From NCBI GenBank assembly GCA_016795105.1, contig JAEUIH010000030.1, positions 1 to 64,000 on the forward strand: DNA of 64,000 bases. The letters run 5' to 3'. The notes under the pieces were generated by a model that was given only the letters and a program-made list of their open reading frames with translations, made no database searches and was not told where the DNA came from. The translations under genes were made by a program, and so were the position numbers. This document shows, in pieces, positions 17,683 to 27,976 of the stretch (positions are counted from its first letter, which is position 1; the number at the start of each line of letters is the position of its first letter). The DNA is from Planctomyces sp. GTDB lineage: Bacteria; Planctomycetota; Planctomycetia; Planctomycetales; Planctomycetaceae.

Positions 17683-19464
17683 ATGACACACAGCACGCAG
17701 CGCGAACAGGACTTTTCGCCATCCGGCTGGCTCAGACAAGTCAGTGAACTGATCGTGTGTTTTGTGATCGCCGTCATGATGCTGCGAGCATTTGTGCTGG
17801 AAGGATATCTCATCTCAACGGGCTCAATGGCTCCTCGACTCCTGGGATTCCACAAACACGTACTGTGCCCCACCTGCCAGTTTCAGTTCGCTTTTGGAGT
17901 CACTTTTGACGAGTCCGTTGATGCCACGGAGATGGAAGCCACAACTGCAGATGGGACACCAAAGTACGCAACCTGTCCCAACTGCGGACAGACAAATATC
18001 AGCGTCACAGATGTTCCGACAAGTCACGGTGATCAATTGCTGATTCAAAAGCATGTCTTTGATTTTCGCATGCCAAAACGGTGGGAAACTGTCGTTTTCC
18101 GCAACCCCGCGTCTCCGGGAGAGGCCTATGTTAAGCGGATCATTGCACTTCCGGGAGAACGCATTCAGGTCGTGAATGGCGATATTCAGATCAACGGAAG
18201 CGTGGTCGCCAAGAATTTTGAAACTCAGCTCGACATGCGAATCCCGGTTGCTGACCTTCAGTATCTCGCAGATTCACCACTGTGGGAAATGCCATGGGAA
18301 GTGAGTGATGGATGGACGCAGGACGGAATGGAACTGGTCTCTGCAACTGCTTACGACCACAAGCCTTCCACAAAATCATTGGACGACAGACATTCCTTAT
18401 CTGATGAACCTCATTCATGGATTCGTTTTCGGAACTGGCGATGGTCTGGTGGCCTTCACCGTGTCGAGTCTCCACTGCGGAAAGAAGACGCCCGAATCGA
18501 CTGGAAGGCGTTCCTCGATCGCTTCGACGGGATACCTGTCAGCTGGGCGAGCAGAGTTGAATATGATCCTGACCGCGAAGTTCTGAGGTGTCAGGGAGTC
18601 ATGCCCGGAGAGCTTGTCAAAGATTTGACATCGAGGGCGGTGAATGATTCATTCAAAAGCGCTGTCTTTCGACTTGCCGCGCTGTCACATCTGGCTCCGG
18701 TGACGGACCGATATGGTTACAACTCTATGGTTGCGTCTCCGGAGATCCCGGTAAACGACCTAATGCTCAGCTGTGCCCTCCAGTGGTCTGATGATGCTAA
18801 TGAAGTTCGATTCTGGATTCCTCTGAACAACGAGACCTATGAAGTCCGTCTGAATCCTGGACAGAAGACTGCAAATCTGCGAATTGACGGCAGCCGGGAA
18901 ATTCTCGCGAGCAGTACATTTGAACTCGATTCCGATCCGATACTGGATCAGGACCAGCCACTCCGGCTCGATGCATCAAACTTCGACGGAATGATCCAGG
19001 TCGCGGTCCAGGGGATTCCCTGCATCATCTGGCAGCCGCCAGCAGAGACCAAACCTGAGACTCCAAACCAAACACCCGACGCAATTCCGAGTTCATCTGA
19101 ACAGGCCATGCAGACTGCGATTCTGCGTGAACAACAATCTCGCTGGAAACTGGCGGTCGACGGCCCGGGGGTACGTTTACGGGAATTGAAAATGTTTCGG
19201 GACGTACAGTACACGCCCGGAAAGCGGCGGAACGCTGTAGAGATGCCGTATGAGGTGCCTGAGGGATGTTATTTTGTTCAGGGAGACAACAGCCCTGTCT
19301 CGTCTGACAGCAGGAACTGGGAAAAACCGGCAGTTCCACATCGACTTTTGCTGGGAAAGCCGTTCATTGTGCACCTTCCATCACGTCCGGCGGTTCTGGA
19401 AGTGGGGACTCGGCAATGGCCGATTCGGGTACCCGAATGGTCGCGGATTCGCTATATTCACTAG
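17683..19464 (+). CDS. Type I signal peptidase paralogue with zinc-ribbon and long insert
   Basis: 593 residues. One transmembrane helix (about 21-41) is followed by the catalytic serine S48 in STGSMAP; the general-base lysine is K151 in YVKRIIALPGER, and the late conserved box GDNSPVSSDSRNW is near 540, so both members of the Ser-Lys dyad are present. Two features are unlike Escherichia coli LepB: a four-cysteine ribbon between the Ser and Lys boxes (CPTC at 62-65, CPNC at 98-101), and about 300 extra residues between the Lys box and the GDN box. The next gene has the same architecture. Expected to cut signal peptides at the outer face of the cytoplasmic membrane. Confidence 0.85.
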   Translation: MTHSTQREQDFSPSGWLRQVSELIVCFVIAVMMLRAFVLEGYLISTGSMAPRLLGFHKHVLCPTCQFQFAFGVTFDESVDATEMEATTADGTPKYATCPNCGQTNISVTDVPTSHGDQLLIQKHVFDFRMPKRWETVVFRNPASPGEAYVKRIIALPGERIQVVNGDIQINGSVVAKNFETQLDMRIPVADLQYLADSPLWEMPWEVSDGWTQDGMELVSATAYDHKPSTKSLDDRHSLSDEPHSWIRFRNWRWSGGLHRVESPLRKEDARIDWKAFLDRFDGIPVSWASRVEYDPDREVLRCQGVMPGELVKDLTSRAVNDSFKSAVFRLAALSHLAPVTDRYGYNSMVASPEIPVNDLMLSCALQWSDDANEVRFWIPLNNETYEVRLNPGQKTANLRIDGSREILASSTFELDSDPILDQDQPLRLDASNFDGMIQVAVQGIPCIIWQPPAETKPETPNQTPDAIPSSSEQAMQTAILREQQSRWKLAVDGPGVRLRELKMFRDVQYTPGKRRNAVEMPYEVPEGCYFVQGDNSPVSSDSRNWEKPAVPHRLLLGKPFIVHLPSRPAVLEVGTRQWPIRVPEWSRIRYIH

Positions 19465-19588
19465 AGATTGCCAGGAAAGTCGGAAGAAGTTCGAACTTCT
19501 CGGACTGCATTCGGCAGTCGATCGGAGCCCAACTTTGCTCCGAAACGAACTCGGAGCATTTCAACAGAACACGATAAGTGGGCACGAT

Positions 19589-21529
19589 ATGTCTGTCAAA
19601 AAATCGGTTACTGGGCGTACCGCAGCAGCGACTCCAGCGTCCAGCCCGGCTCCTCAGACGGAAAAGAAAAAGCAAACGGATCAGACTCGTGAAACAATTG
19701 AGGCGATCGCAATTGCATTTGTAATGGCCTTTCTGTTCAAGACGTTTCAGGCTGAGCTGTATGTGATTCCAACCGGGTCAATGGCCCCGACCTTATATGG
19801 TCGCCACAAAGAAGTTGTCTGCGACGCCTGTCAGTATTCGTATGCTGTAGGTGCCAGTCAGGAAATCGATCAGGAGTCCGGCATTGTCCGAGACCGACTG
19901 AACAGTTCGGAATGCCCGAACTGCCGTCACATCAACGATATCATGGATGCCCCCGTTTTCAACGGTGACCGCATTCTTGTGAACAAGCAATCCGGCGGCT
20001 ATCAGCGATTTGATGTGGTCGTGTTCAAGAACCCTGAAGAGCCCCATGTCAATTACATTAAGCGGCTGGTCGGACTGCCGGGCGAATCGATCCGCATTCG
20101 GCAGGGCGATATTTATTCGAGGCGCGCTGACAACGAGCCGTGGCGAATTCAGCGAAAATCCGATCTGCGGAAGCAAATGGACATTCAACTGATTGTCTAC
20201 GACGACCGGCACCCACCGCGTGCATTACTTGAAGCTGGATACCCTGAACGATGGTCCGGTGCGACACTCGTAACCGAAAACGCAGTGAATAATGCCGACC
20301 AGACCGTCACCCAGACACTCGCGTGGGTTCCCGAAGAGACGCCATGGGCGTCCAGCTCAGAAGATCGCAGCTATGCGATTTCATCAAACGACGGAAAGCA
20401 GCACTGGCTGAGGTACCGCCACCTGGTCCCAGGTCAGGATGTCTGGCGAGAATTCGAAAATACGGGAAAAGTGACTCGAGTTCCGGAGCCATCACTTGTC
20501 GTCGACTTTTGCGGCTTTAATGCATTTTCAATGGTCAATCATTCTGTCTCCCGAAACGACTACGATGATTCGGGCATGTTCTGGGTTGGAGATCTGACCC
20601 TCAACTCGACGATTGAAATCAAGTCCGCGACTGAAAAGTCCCGTATCGTCTTTGAACTTGTGAAAGGTGGGCGATGGTATCGGTGTGAGTGGCTTCCGGC
20701 GACCGGGAAAGTCGAGTTGTTTCTGATCGACCGTACGATTGATCGAGATCAGGCTGAACCCGTTCTGTTGACCTCAATCAAGAGTTCAGCAATCGGAAAC
20801 GGCACATGGGACTGGGCGTTTGCGAACGTTGACGATCGTCTCTCTGTAATGATTGATGGGTCTGCCCTGGACCTCGGAGCCGCCGTGGAATTTGATCAGG
20901 CCGACGCCTCAATCCCTTCGGCCGCAGATACCGCTCCGGCGGGGATTGCGGCAACGGATGTTGAAGCCGTTGTCTCCGACCTTGTCCTTAGGCGAGACAT
21001 TTACTACCGCAATGATACCATGGCCTACCTTCGAGACGACCAGAGTGAGCTCGGCCCCGGATTTGAGCCATCATACCAGGTGATGCTCAGCGAAATTCCG
21101 GACCACTCTGCCTACGAACTGCTGAACAGTCTGCATTCCCCTGGAATCTATGCGCGTCGTTACGCGGAGATGTCACATCAGCAGCTGGAAGAATTCGGAG
21201 AGCTGTTCGAGTATCATTTACAGTCTGACGAGTATCTGATGTTTGGCGACAATTCTCCGGCGAGCAAAGACAGTCGACTTTTTGACTACTACACTCGACC
21301 GTTGCGCGGAGAATACTCGAACCGTTTCGCAGTTCGAGAAGAAGACTTAATTGGTAAAGCTCAGTTCATTTTCTGGCCCCATGCGGTTCCTTTCATGAAT
21401 GGTGGAAAGGGATTTGCAGTGATGAATCATCGAGAAGAGCAACGAGGGAAGGGAATTGTTCGAGGCGAATATCCGATGTATCGATTCCCGTTTTATCCTC
21501 AGTTCTCGCGAATGAAGAAGATCCGCTGA
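19589..21529 (+). CDS. lepB: Type I signal peptidase with zinc-ribbon and long insert
   Basis: 646 residues from ATG 19589; the frame is open further upstream, overlapping the previous gene, but that part is not convincing. Lysine/alanine-rich cytoplasmic N terminus, a membrane helix at about 37-53, catalytic S64 in PTGSMAP, K158 in YIKRLVGLPGE and a terminal box MFGDNSPASKDSRLF. A four-cysteine ribbon (CDAC 78-81, CPNC 109-112) again lies between Ser and Lys boxes, and a roughly 350-residue insert with predicted beta structure precedes the GDN box. Closer to canonical LepB than its upstream neighbour. Followed after 21 bp by lptB, so it heads or joins that operon. Confidence 0.88.
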   Translation: MSVKKSVTGRTAAATPASSPAPQTEKKKQTDQTRETIEAIAIAFVMAFLFKTFQAELYVIPTGSMAPTLYGRHKEVVCDACQYSYAVGASQEIDQESGIVRDRLNSSECPNCRHINDIMDAPVFNGDRILVNKQSGGYQRFDVVVFKNPEEPHVNYIKRLVGLPGESIRIRQGDIYSRRADNEPWRIQRKSDLRKQMDIQLIVYDDRHPPRALLEAGYPERWSGATLVTENAVNNADQTVTQTLAWVPEETPWASSSEDRSYAISSNDGKQHWLRYRHLVPGQDVWREFENTGKVTRVPEPSLVVDFCGFNAFSMVNHSVSRNDYDDSGMFWVGDLTLNSTIEIKSATEKSRIVFELVKGGRWYRCEWLPATGKVELFLIDRTIDRDQAEPVLLTSIKSSAIGNGTWDWAFANVDDRLSVMIDGSALDLGAAVEFDQADASIPSAADTAPAGIAATDVEAVVSDLVLRRDIYYRNDTMAYLRDDQSELGPGFEPSYQVMLSEIPDHSAYELLNSLHSPGIYARRYAEMSHQQLEEFGELFEYHLQSDEYLMFGDNSPASKDSRLFDYYTRPLRGEYSNRFAVREEDLIGKAQFIFWPHAVPFMNGGKGFAVMNHREEQRGKGIVRGEYPMYRFPFYPQFSRMKKIR

Positions 21530-21550
21530 CACCCTGAGAAGGATTCTCAA

Positions 21551-22315
21551 ATGTCGCTCCTCCGCTGTGAAGGACTCGTCAAAGATTACCCCGGTAAACG
21601 GGCTGTTGACGGTGTAAGTTTTGATGTCAAGGAAGGCGAAATCGTTGGCCTGCTCGGCCCGAACGGTGCCGGAAAGAGCACGTCGTTCCGCATGGCATGC
21701 GGTTTGATTTCCCCAACAGAGGGACGGGTCCTCCTCCGAGGGAAAGACGTGACTCACTGGCCCATGTACCAGCGAGCTCAGAATGGACTTGGGTATCTGC
21801 CTCAGGACTCAAGCATCTTTTCCAAGCTTTCCGTCGAAGAGAACATCCTGGCAATTCTTGAATTTCGAGGTATGAATCGAAAACGGTGCGTTGAGCGCAT
21901 TGAGCAGTTGTTGACGGAATTTGGCCTGTGGGATAAGCGTAAACAGCGATCCGGTTCGCTGTCCGGAGGAGAACGCCGACGGCTGGAAATTGCTCGAGCC
22001 CTCGCAAGCGACCCTCAAATCATTTTGCTGGACGAACCTTTCACAGGAATTGACCCTGTGACGATTCACAGCATACAGGATATCATCACAGGTCTGAAGA
22101 ATCGCGGGATTTCAATCCTGCTGACGGACCACCGGGAACGTGAAACACTGACAATCACAGACCGAAGCTATATCATCTGCGGTGGCAGAGTGTTGGTTTC
22201 CGGAGATGCAGAAACCGTGTTGAATGATCCTGACGCGATTGCAAACTACTTTGGAAAACGTTTCGACGCTGGCTCGATCCTTGGTGGTCGTGACCAGTTC
22301 CGAAAGACTGCCTGA
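21551..22315 (+). CDS. lptB: LPS export ABC transporter ATP-binding protein
   Basis: 254 residues, normal length for LptB. Walker A GPNGAGKS (36-43), signature LSGGERRR near 138 and Walker B IILLDEPF near 158 are intact; the sequences LLGPNGAGKSTSF, GLGYLPQD and DHRERETL are typical of the LptB branch rather than amino-acid transporters. It powers LptFG-driven movement of lipopolysaccharide from the inner membrane through the Lpt bridge, consistent with a Gram-negative planctomycete envelope. No other lpt genes are in the window. Sits between the signal peptidase and an ACT-domain gene with about 20-bp gaps, which points to one operon. Confidence 0.9.
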   Translation: MSLLRCEGLVKDYPGKRAVDGVSFDVKEGEIVGLLGPNGAGKSTSFRMACGLISPTEGRVLLRGKDVTHWPMYQRAQNGLGYLPQDSSIFSKLSVEENILAILEFRGMNRKRCVERIEQLLTEFGLWDKRKQRSGSLSGGERRRLEIARALASDPQIILLDEPFTGIDPVTIHSIQDIITGLKNRGISILLTDHRERETLTITDRSYIICGGRVLVSGDAETVLNDPDAIANYFGKRFDAGSILGGRDQFRKTA

Positions 22316-22335
22316 CGGAAGGGAGCAGAGTTCGA

Positions 22336-22842
22336 ATGAGTTCAGGTTTTGGAGAAGGTACACCGGTGGATGCCATCACCGGCAGAAGTCGAGATTGGCC
22401 ATGCCTTCGACAGTTTATTGTCTTTCTCGAGAATCGCGTTGGGGCACTGCACGATGTGCTGCGCCGCGTTGAGCGAGACGACCTGAGAATTGTTGCGCTC
22501 AGCATCCTCGATTCGGCAGACTGTGCAATGGCTCGCATCATTGTTGACAACTATGAACGTGCCCATGAGCTGCTCACATTTGCCAACATCACAATGTTCG
22601 AAACCGATGTCGTCGGAGTTCTCCTCCCCAAGTCCGATCAGCCCCACACAGCGGTCCTTGGCAGCCTGATGTCCGCCGAACTGAATGTGCACTACGTGTA
22701 TCCGCTGATGTACCGCAAAAACGGTCGTGGGGCTGTTGCTATCTATGTCAGCGAAATCGATGAAGCACTCAGAGTTCTCCGCGAACGCCAGTATGAACTC
22801 ATCACTGAAGATGACCTGATGGCACATGATGAGTACTTTTAA
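22336..22842 (+). CDS. Tandem ACT-domain protein
   Basis: 168 residues; ATG at 22336 with GGGAG upstream. Residues about 25-80 form an ACT-like domain (RQFIVFLENRVGALHDVLRRV) and residues about 95-150 a second, weaker one (HTAVLGSLMSAELNVHYVYP). ACT domains bind small ligands, usually amino acids, and regulate enzymes. No catalytic domain is attached, so this would be a free-standing ligand sensor. Similar stand-alone ACT proteins are common in planctomycetes. Its place between lptB and a huge PQQ-propeller gene does not define a target. Confidence 0.8.
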   Translation: MSSGFGEGTPVDAITGRSRDWPCLRQFIVFLENRVGALHDVLRRVERDDLRIVALSILDSADCAMARIIVDNYERAHELLTFANITMFETDVVGVLLPKSDQPHTAVLGSLMSAELNVHYVYPLMYRKNGRGAVAIYVSEIDEALRVLRERQYELITEDDLMAHDEYF

Positions 22843-22903
22843 TACAGCAGCAGATCCTGACACGTTCCTTGTGGCGCCCGGCTGAAAGGGTACGGATAAG
22901 CTT

Positions 22904-25900
22904 ATGATCCTCCGTCGGAAATCCGCCTCCAAAGAACCGCCCAGCCTGCTGAGGCTCCAGCCTGCACTCGCTTGCTATGCTGTTGCCTGGATCGCAATTC
23001 CACTGCTGTTAATTACTACGGCTCACGCAGCAATGCTGGGCTCCACTGCGACCTGCGTTGTGATCCCTGATGAAGATCCGCCAATCGCCGGCGCGACCGA
23101 CGAAATTCTCAATCAGCATCTTTACCGTGAGTATGACCAGCTTCGTCGACTGGATGCTGCCCGTCAGATGATCGCCGAGCAAAGATTTGAAGCCGCACAT
23201 GATCTGATTCTGCAGTTGCTGCTGCATGAGGCAGATATGGTGACCTATGATGAGGATGCTCAGGGCAATCAGAAGGCTGATTCCGGAAAGCCATCATCCA
23301 GCCTGAGAACTCAGGCGTGGAACCTCCTTCGCGATTCAGGAAGAGAGTTTCTCAACAGCTGGCGAGTCACGATGGAGGCGCCTTCCAGATCGGCGCTGCG
23401 AAAAGCAATTGTCTCCGGAAGTCATATCGGCCTGAGGAAGATCGCGGAGTTGTATCCGTATACGGAAGCGGGAATCGAAGCGGCCGTTCTGGACATCGCA
23501 GCGGAGATTCAGACAGGCAGACGCGACTCAGCCAAAACCCGTCTGACATCATTCGACGACGCCTATCGAAATGTGTCACTATCGGCGGCAACTCAGAATC
23601 AGCTTCGAAGAATTCGTAAAGTTATCGAACAGGATTCTTCGGAATTGACGGATTCGACGGTCGTCCTGTCAACGGATGCCCAGCGGACAACAACTCCACT
23701 TTCACCCGCATGGCCGGCACCGCTTTGGAACTGGAAAGAAGACACGTGGGCCTATCCGGGTGTATCGCAGCCTGATACCGGAATGGCTCTCGAGGCGCTG
23801 GATCCTGCCAGCGAATCAACTCGAAATACCTACAGCAACTGGCCTCCAATTGTAGCCGGTGATCTGATTCTTCTCAGAACTCCTTTCCGTTTTGTTGCCC
23901 TGAACCGCATTACCGGAAAGCTCATCTGGGACCTTCCAACGGACACAATTCGCCCTCTGCCGGATCTTCTCTCCAACTCGATTCAGGCCACGAACCCGGC
24001 ACGCCCTTTCGGTTCGAGGGGAACTCACTCCCGAATTGAAGGCCTGGCCGCATTTGGTTCCGTTTCCACAGACGGTCAGTGGTTATTTTTCGTGGACCAT
24101 TTTGATCTGCTCTCATTTGGCTCTGCAGGAGCAGAATCAAGGATTGGACGCCTGAGAAATCCTATGCTTCGAAGGCAACCCATCAATGCATTCCCCGAAC
24201 TCGATGACGAAATCGCTCAACGTCCCCAGAACGGATTGCGACTTGTTGCCGTTCGACTCAATGCAAGTCCTCCCCAGATCGCATGGACGGTTGGTGGAGC
24301 CCCCCCATACCGATATGCGATTCGATCAGACGATGGAAAACCCCTGCATGAACTGGTGATTCCGCAATCTGACCAGAATACGAATCCGCTGAAAAGCCAC
24401 GAGTTTCTGTCTGCCCCGGTGAGTAAAGATGAATACCTGTATGTGATGACGGCCGCCGCAGAGACGATCTGGCTGAATTGTCTGGAACGTGGTTCCGGCC
24501 TGCTCCGCTGGCAACAGCCGCTTGCATCTGAAGATTCAACACTGAGAGCATTTTCAATGGTCTCAGGTGAAGTGGATGCCTCCGCCGCCAGAACCTGCGT
24601 GGCCGCAGGTAATCTGATTCTCTGTACGGTAACCCCCGGGATCCTGATCGCTGTTGAATCGGATTCGGGAAGGACCCGCTGGGCGACCAGTGTTGTCACC
24701 GCGCCTGTGCATGAAATGAACCCCTTTGGAGGAACTCGCAGGCAGTTCTTCCCCGAAAATCGAAACCTGACCTTTCTCCCGGCGGTACAGGGAAACCGAA
24801 TCATCACAACGGGAGCTGAATCCGAGGACATTTATTGCCTCGAGCTGCAGTCCGGAAAAGTCATTTGGCGAGTTTCTCGACGCGGAACCGGTCCGGGAAA
24901 TACCGGAGCCAGTGCAGATGCCGTCGTCGTTGGATTTCACAAAAACAACGTGATCCTCGCCGGAAATTCTCACTGTCGGTCACTCAACGTTGAGACTGGT
25001 GACCAAAACTGGATCTGTGAAATCACTCCATCCACCGGACGCCCATGCTGTGGTGAATCGATCTGCCTGATCCCGGAAGCAGACAGCAGAATGGCAATCA
25101 TCGAACTGGACTCCGGCAGGATCCATCGAACGCCGGACGAGTTTGTTCCCGCGGGTTCGCCACTTCAATATGGAACCATACTCGCTGATCAGGACTTCGT
25201 TTACGTCGCAACTCCTATCGCATTGACAGCATTTACAAGAACGGATCGTTTGCTCAGTTCACTGGATTCACTCGATACTTTGAAAGCAAGCCCATCGCGT
25301 CGCCTGCAGATCAAAGCCCAGGCGCAACTGGTTTCCGGTCATCGAAATCAAGCCATTGAAACTCTCATTGATGCCGATCAGTCGTTCAGGGAGACTCCGG
25401 AACTCCATGCGTTCGCCAGCGAACTGATTTTGCAGTCTGTTGGTAACCACCTGATGTCATCTGCTCAGGAGAGCGTTCAACGTCCAAACAGCGACAAGAT
25501 CCGGGAACTGCAGGTGCTTCTGGACCGCGTGGACTCGCTGCAAATCAGTGATAGGCAGCGATTCCGTCTGGAACTGCTGCAGTATCTTGCTTCCAGACGC
25601 ATCAATGCAGCGACTCTTCCACTGCCCCATGAAAGATTTGCATCACTTCGATCTGAAGTGCTCCGCGTATCAGAAGACTGGTCCTGTCGAGCCGACCTCC
25701 TGCTTGAACAACAGGGGATTCTTCCGATGTCGGAGACTGAACTGCAGCCAGAGCCACTGCCTGTGACTGAGCCGTTGGCAGTAAATCGAAAAAAACTTGA
25801 AGCTGCTGTTCTGTTTCCACAAACGCTGGGTCCGGCTGAGGAGCGTCTGGAATTTGCAGCAACTGTGATGAAAAATGGAAATGAAGCCGCAGCAGAACTC

Positions 25901-27415
25901 CTGTTGCTGTCAAGTCTTTCAGCACTCACACCTGACGAAGACATTTCGCGTGAACGGCACCTCGAGATGCTTCATGAATGTCGAGCGAAACAGAAGCCCG
26001 CTCACATGGCCCGATCTTCTATTCCGCCGCGCGGTTCACTTCTGATCTGGGACTTGCCATCTCCCAGAACTCCGGAGCCCCTCACCTCGGAGATTACTGA
26101 CTATCGTAAGCTGATCATACCGGCCGATGAAAATGGCCAGATGGTGGCGATTCGAGAATTCAGCTCCGCTCAGTTCCGAAACGAACAACACAGTATCGAT
26201 CGGTTTGATTTGTCCACCGGATACAGACTGGATGAAGTCTCGCTTCCGTTTGCACCCGAGGATTTTGGCACCGTACCAACGATTTCTTTAAATCCGTCCC
26301 TGCTGACCATTGTTGGTGCCGACCAGATTTGCGCAATCAGTCTCTGCCGCCCGGGATACAGCAGGCTTCTCTGGCAGCGAAACGTCTCATCCGAGAACCG
26401 TATACCATTCGTTCCAGTCCCGGGCCCGGTCGGTCCTGGTTTTGTTGTCTGGCAGTCATCAACTCGACTCCACTGTTCGCATCCAATGACCGGCGTGGAT
26501 CTCTGGAGCAGGGCCATTAAGTCGTCGCATGCTGAAAACACATTTCCGATGAAACACCAGTTGTTCGGTGATGAAGAGGTGATCCTTGTGTGCGGAGCTG
26601 ACCAGGAAACGTATGAACGATTTCGAACTCGTGATGGACAACGACTCGGGCTTGGTCGCCTCGAGATGCTCAGCAATGTCACATCGCTCAGTGTGGGCCG
26701 AAGACTGATCGGAAACGACGACTCGTGGCGAGTTCGCTTGTTTGACGGGCTGACAGAAACCGACGTACTTCAGGATGAGCGCCCCGTGATTCTGTCGCCT
26801 GAGACGCAAGCCCCATTTCGCGAACTTTCTGAAGGACGAATCCTCACGGTCACGAAAGACCAGGAAATTGTGCTGATTGACACAATGCGGGAGCAAGTCG
26901 TCTTTCGGACACCAACACGGGGCCGTAATAACACGGATTTTGTCATGAGCCTCAGTGCTTTCGAACGAAATGGCCTGTTGTTCGTCAGCCTGTCCGATGA
27001 AATCGCCATGCGTGAACGGATCATCGCCACACCTCGACTTGGAGAACCCAGAATCGACTTTGGAACGCTGTACTGCCTCAATCCTCAGACCGGAACCATC
27101 CTCTGGTCTCGTCGGATGGAGCCATCAGTGCTTCCTCCGATTAGTGGCGATCCGTCAGGATTGCTGATCGGCTGGTCGTTTCTTGAAGAAGTAGATGAAC
27201 GCCGAAATGGGAACCGAATTGCAAAAAGGCGTCTGAGAGTTCAGGTGATCGATGAACAAACCGGCGAACTTCTTGCAGATCGCAGCAATCTTTACAACGG
27301 AATTCCACTCAGAGCCATCCACGACGCAGAAACACGGCGAACCACTTTGTATACATATGGGTCTGTCATTACGATCGCCGAAAATCGTTCGTTTGATGAC
27401 TCTTACATGCCTTAG
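22904..27415 (+). CDS. Very large PQQ-like beta-propeller protein
   Basis: 1503 residues. An N-terminal hydrophobic segment (about 25-43, ending AHA) is a signal peptide or anchor. The central region, about 290-790, has repeated beta-propeller blades of PQQ/BamB type (FVALNRITGKLIWDLP, IYCLELQSGKVIWRVSRRG, RSLNVETGDQNWICEI). A helical, TPR-like stretch about 810-1020 follows, and a second propeller fills about 1050-1480 (LYCLNPQTGTILWSRRM). It lacks the quinoprotein dehydrogenase residues I would expect, so scaffold or assembly function in the envelope is more likely than catalysis. smpB follows after 26 bp. Confidence 0.82.
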   Translation: MILRRKSASKEPPSLLRLQPALACYAVAWIAIPLLLITTAHAAMLGSTATCVVIPDEDPPIAGATDEILNQHLYREYDQLRRLDAARQMIAEQRFEAAHDLILQLLLHEADMVTYDEDAQGNQKADSGKPSSSLRTQAWNLLRDSGREFLNSWRVTMEAPSRSALRKAIVSGSHIGLRKIAELYPYTEAGIEAAVLDIAAEIQTGRRDSAKTRLTSFDDAYRNVSLSAATQNQLRRIRKVIEQDSSELTDSTVVLSTDAQRTTTPLSPAWPAPLWNWKEDTWAYPGVSQPDTGMALEALDPASESTRNTYSNWPPIVAGDLILLRTPFRFVALNRITGKLIWDLPTDTIRPLPDLLSNSIQATNPARPFGSRGTHSRIEGLAAFGSVSTDGQWLFFVDHFDLLSFGSAGAESRIGRLRNPMLRRQPINAFPELDDEIAQRPQNGLRLVAVRLNASPPQIAWTVGGAPPYRYAIRSDDGKPLHELVIPQSDQNTNPLKSHEFLSAPVSKDEYLYVMTAAAETIWLNCLERGSGLLRWQQPLASEDSTLRAFSMVSGEVDASAARTCVAAGNLILCTVTPGILIAVESDSGRTRWATSVVTAPVHEMNPFGGTRRQFFPENRNLTFLPAVQGNRIITTGAESEDIYCLELQSGKVIWRVSRRGTGPGNTGASADAVVVGFHKNNVILAGNSHCRSLNVETGDQNWICEITPSTGRPCCGESICLIPEADSRMAIIELDSGRIHRTPDEFVPAGSPLQYGTILADQDFVYVATPIALTAFTRTDRLLSSLDSLDTLKASPSRRLQIKAQAQLVSGHRNQAIETLIDADQSFRETPELHAFASELILQSVGNHLMSSAQESVQRPNSDKIRELQVLLDRVDSLQISDRQRFRLELLQYLASRRINAATLPLPHERFASLRSEVLRVSEDWSCRADLLLEQQGILPMSETELQPEPLPVTEPLAVNRKKLEAAVLFPQTLGPAEERLEFAATVMKNGNEAAAELLLLSSLSALTPDEDISRERHLEMLHECRAKQKPAHMARSSIPPRGSLLIWDLPSPRTPEPLTSEITDYRKLIIPADENGQMVAIREFSSAQFRNEQHSIDRFDLSTGYRLDEVSLPFAPEDFGTVPTISLNPSLLTIVGADQICAISLCRPGYSRLLWQRNVSSENRIPFVPVPGPVGPGFVVWQSSTRLHCSHPMTGVDLWSRAIKSSHAENTFPMKHQLFGDEEVILVCGADQETYERFRTRDGQRLGLGRLEMLSNVTSLSVGRRLIGNDDSWRVRLFDGLTETDVLQDERPVILSPETQAPFRELSEGRILTVTKDQEIVLIDTMREQVVFRTPTRGRNNTDFVMSLSAFERNGLLFVSLSDEIAMRERIIATPRLGEPRIDFGTLYCLNPQTGTILWSRRMEPSVLPPISGDPSGLLIGWSFLEEVDERRNGNRIAKRRLRVQVIDEQTGELLADRSNLYNGIPLRAIHDAETRRTTLYTYGSVITIAENRSFDDSYMP

Positions 27416-27441
27416 GCACCCACAGTCAAAGTTACAGGATC

Positions 27442-27921
27442 ATGACCAGCGGCAAGAAGAAATCCAGCGACGATCCGAAGTCCCGGATCGTCTGTACAAA
27501 TCGCAAAGCACGCCACGAGTATGATGTCGTTGATGAGCTTGATTGTGGAATCGTTCTGCAGGGCAGCGAGGTCAAGAGTATCCGTAACAACAAGATTTCC
27601 ATCGATGAAGCCTATGGACGGGTTGATGATGGCGAAGTCTGGCTGATTGGTTCAGATATCGCAGAGTATCCTCAGGCAACCATGTTCAATCACGAACGTC
27701 GGCGGAAACGCAAACTCCTGATGAGCCGTCGTGAAATTCGAAAATTCGCAGAAGCAGCCGATCATGATGGACTCACGCTGATTCCACTTTCTGTCTTCTT
27801 CGCAAACGGCTATGTCAAGGTCCGACTTGGCCTTTGCAAAGGCCGCAAGCTGCACGACAAACGCGAACGTATGAAGGAACAGGACGCTCAGAGAGAAATT
27901 CGATCCGCGAAGTTACGATAG
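27442..27921 (+). CDS. smpB: SsrA-binding protein SmpB
   Basis: 159 residues, standard length. Characteristic blocks include NRKARHEYDVVDELDCGIVL, GSEVKSIRNNKISIDEAYG, HNHERRRKRKLL-type basic patch and the C-terminal KGRKLHDKRERMKEQDAQRE tail, which mimics the codon-anticodon helix in the decoding centre. SmpB delivers tmRNA to stalled ribosomes for trans-translation. The ssrA RNA gene itself was not found here. CAGGATC upstream gives the ribosome site. It closes the plus-strand envelope operon and is followed by a family-2 inverted repeat. Confidence 0.95.
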   Translation: MTSGKKKSSDDPKSRIVCTNRKARHEYDVVDELDCGIVLQGSEVKSIRNNKISIDEAYGRVDDGEVWLIGSDIAEYPQATMFNHERRRKRKLLMSRREIRKFAEAADHDGLTLIPLSVFFANGYVKVRLGLCKGRKLHDKRERMKEQDAQREIRSAKLR

Positions 27922-27976
27922 TGGTCTGTGAATGGCGATTCTCCTGCATTGAAAACGCTGCTCCTTTTGTTTGATA

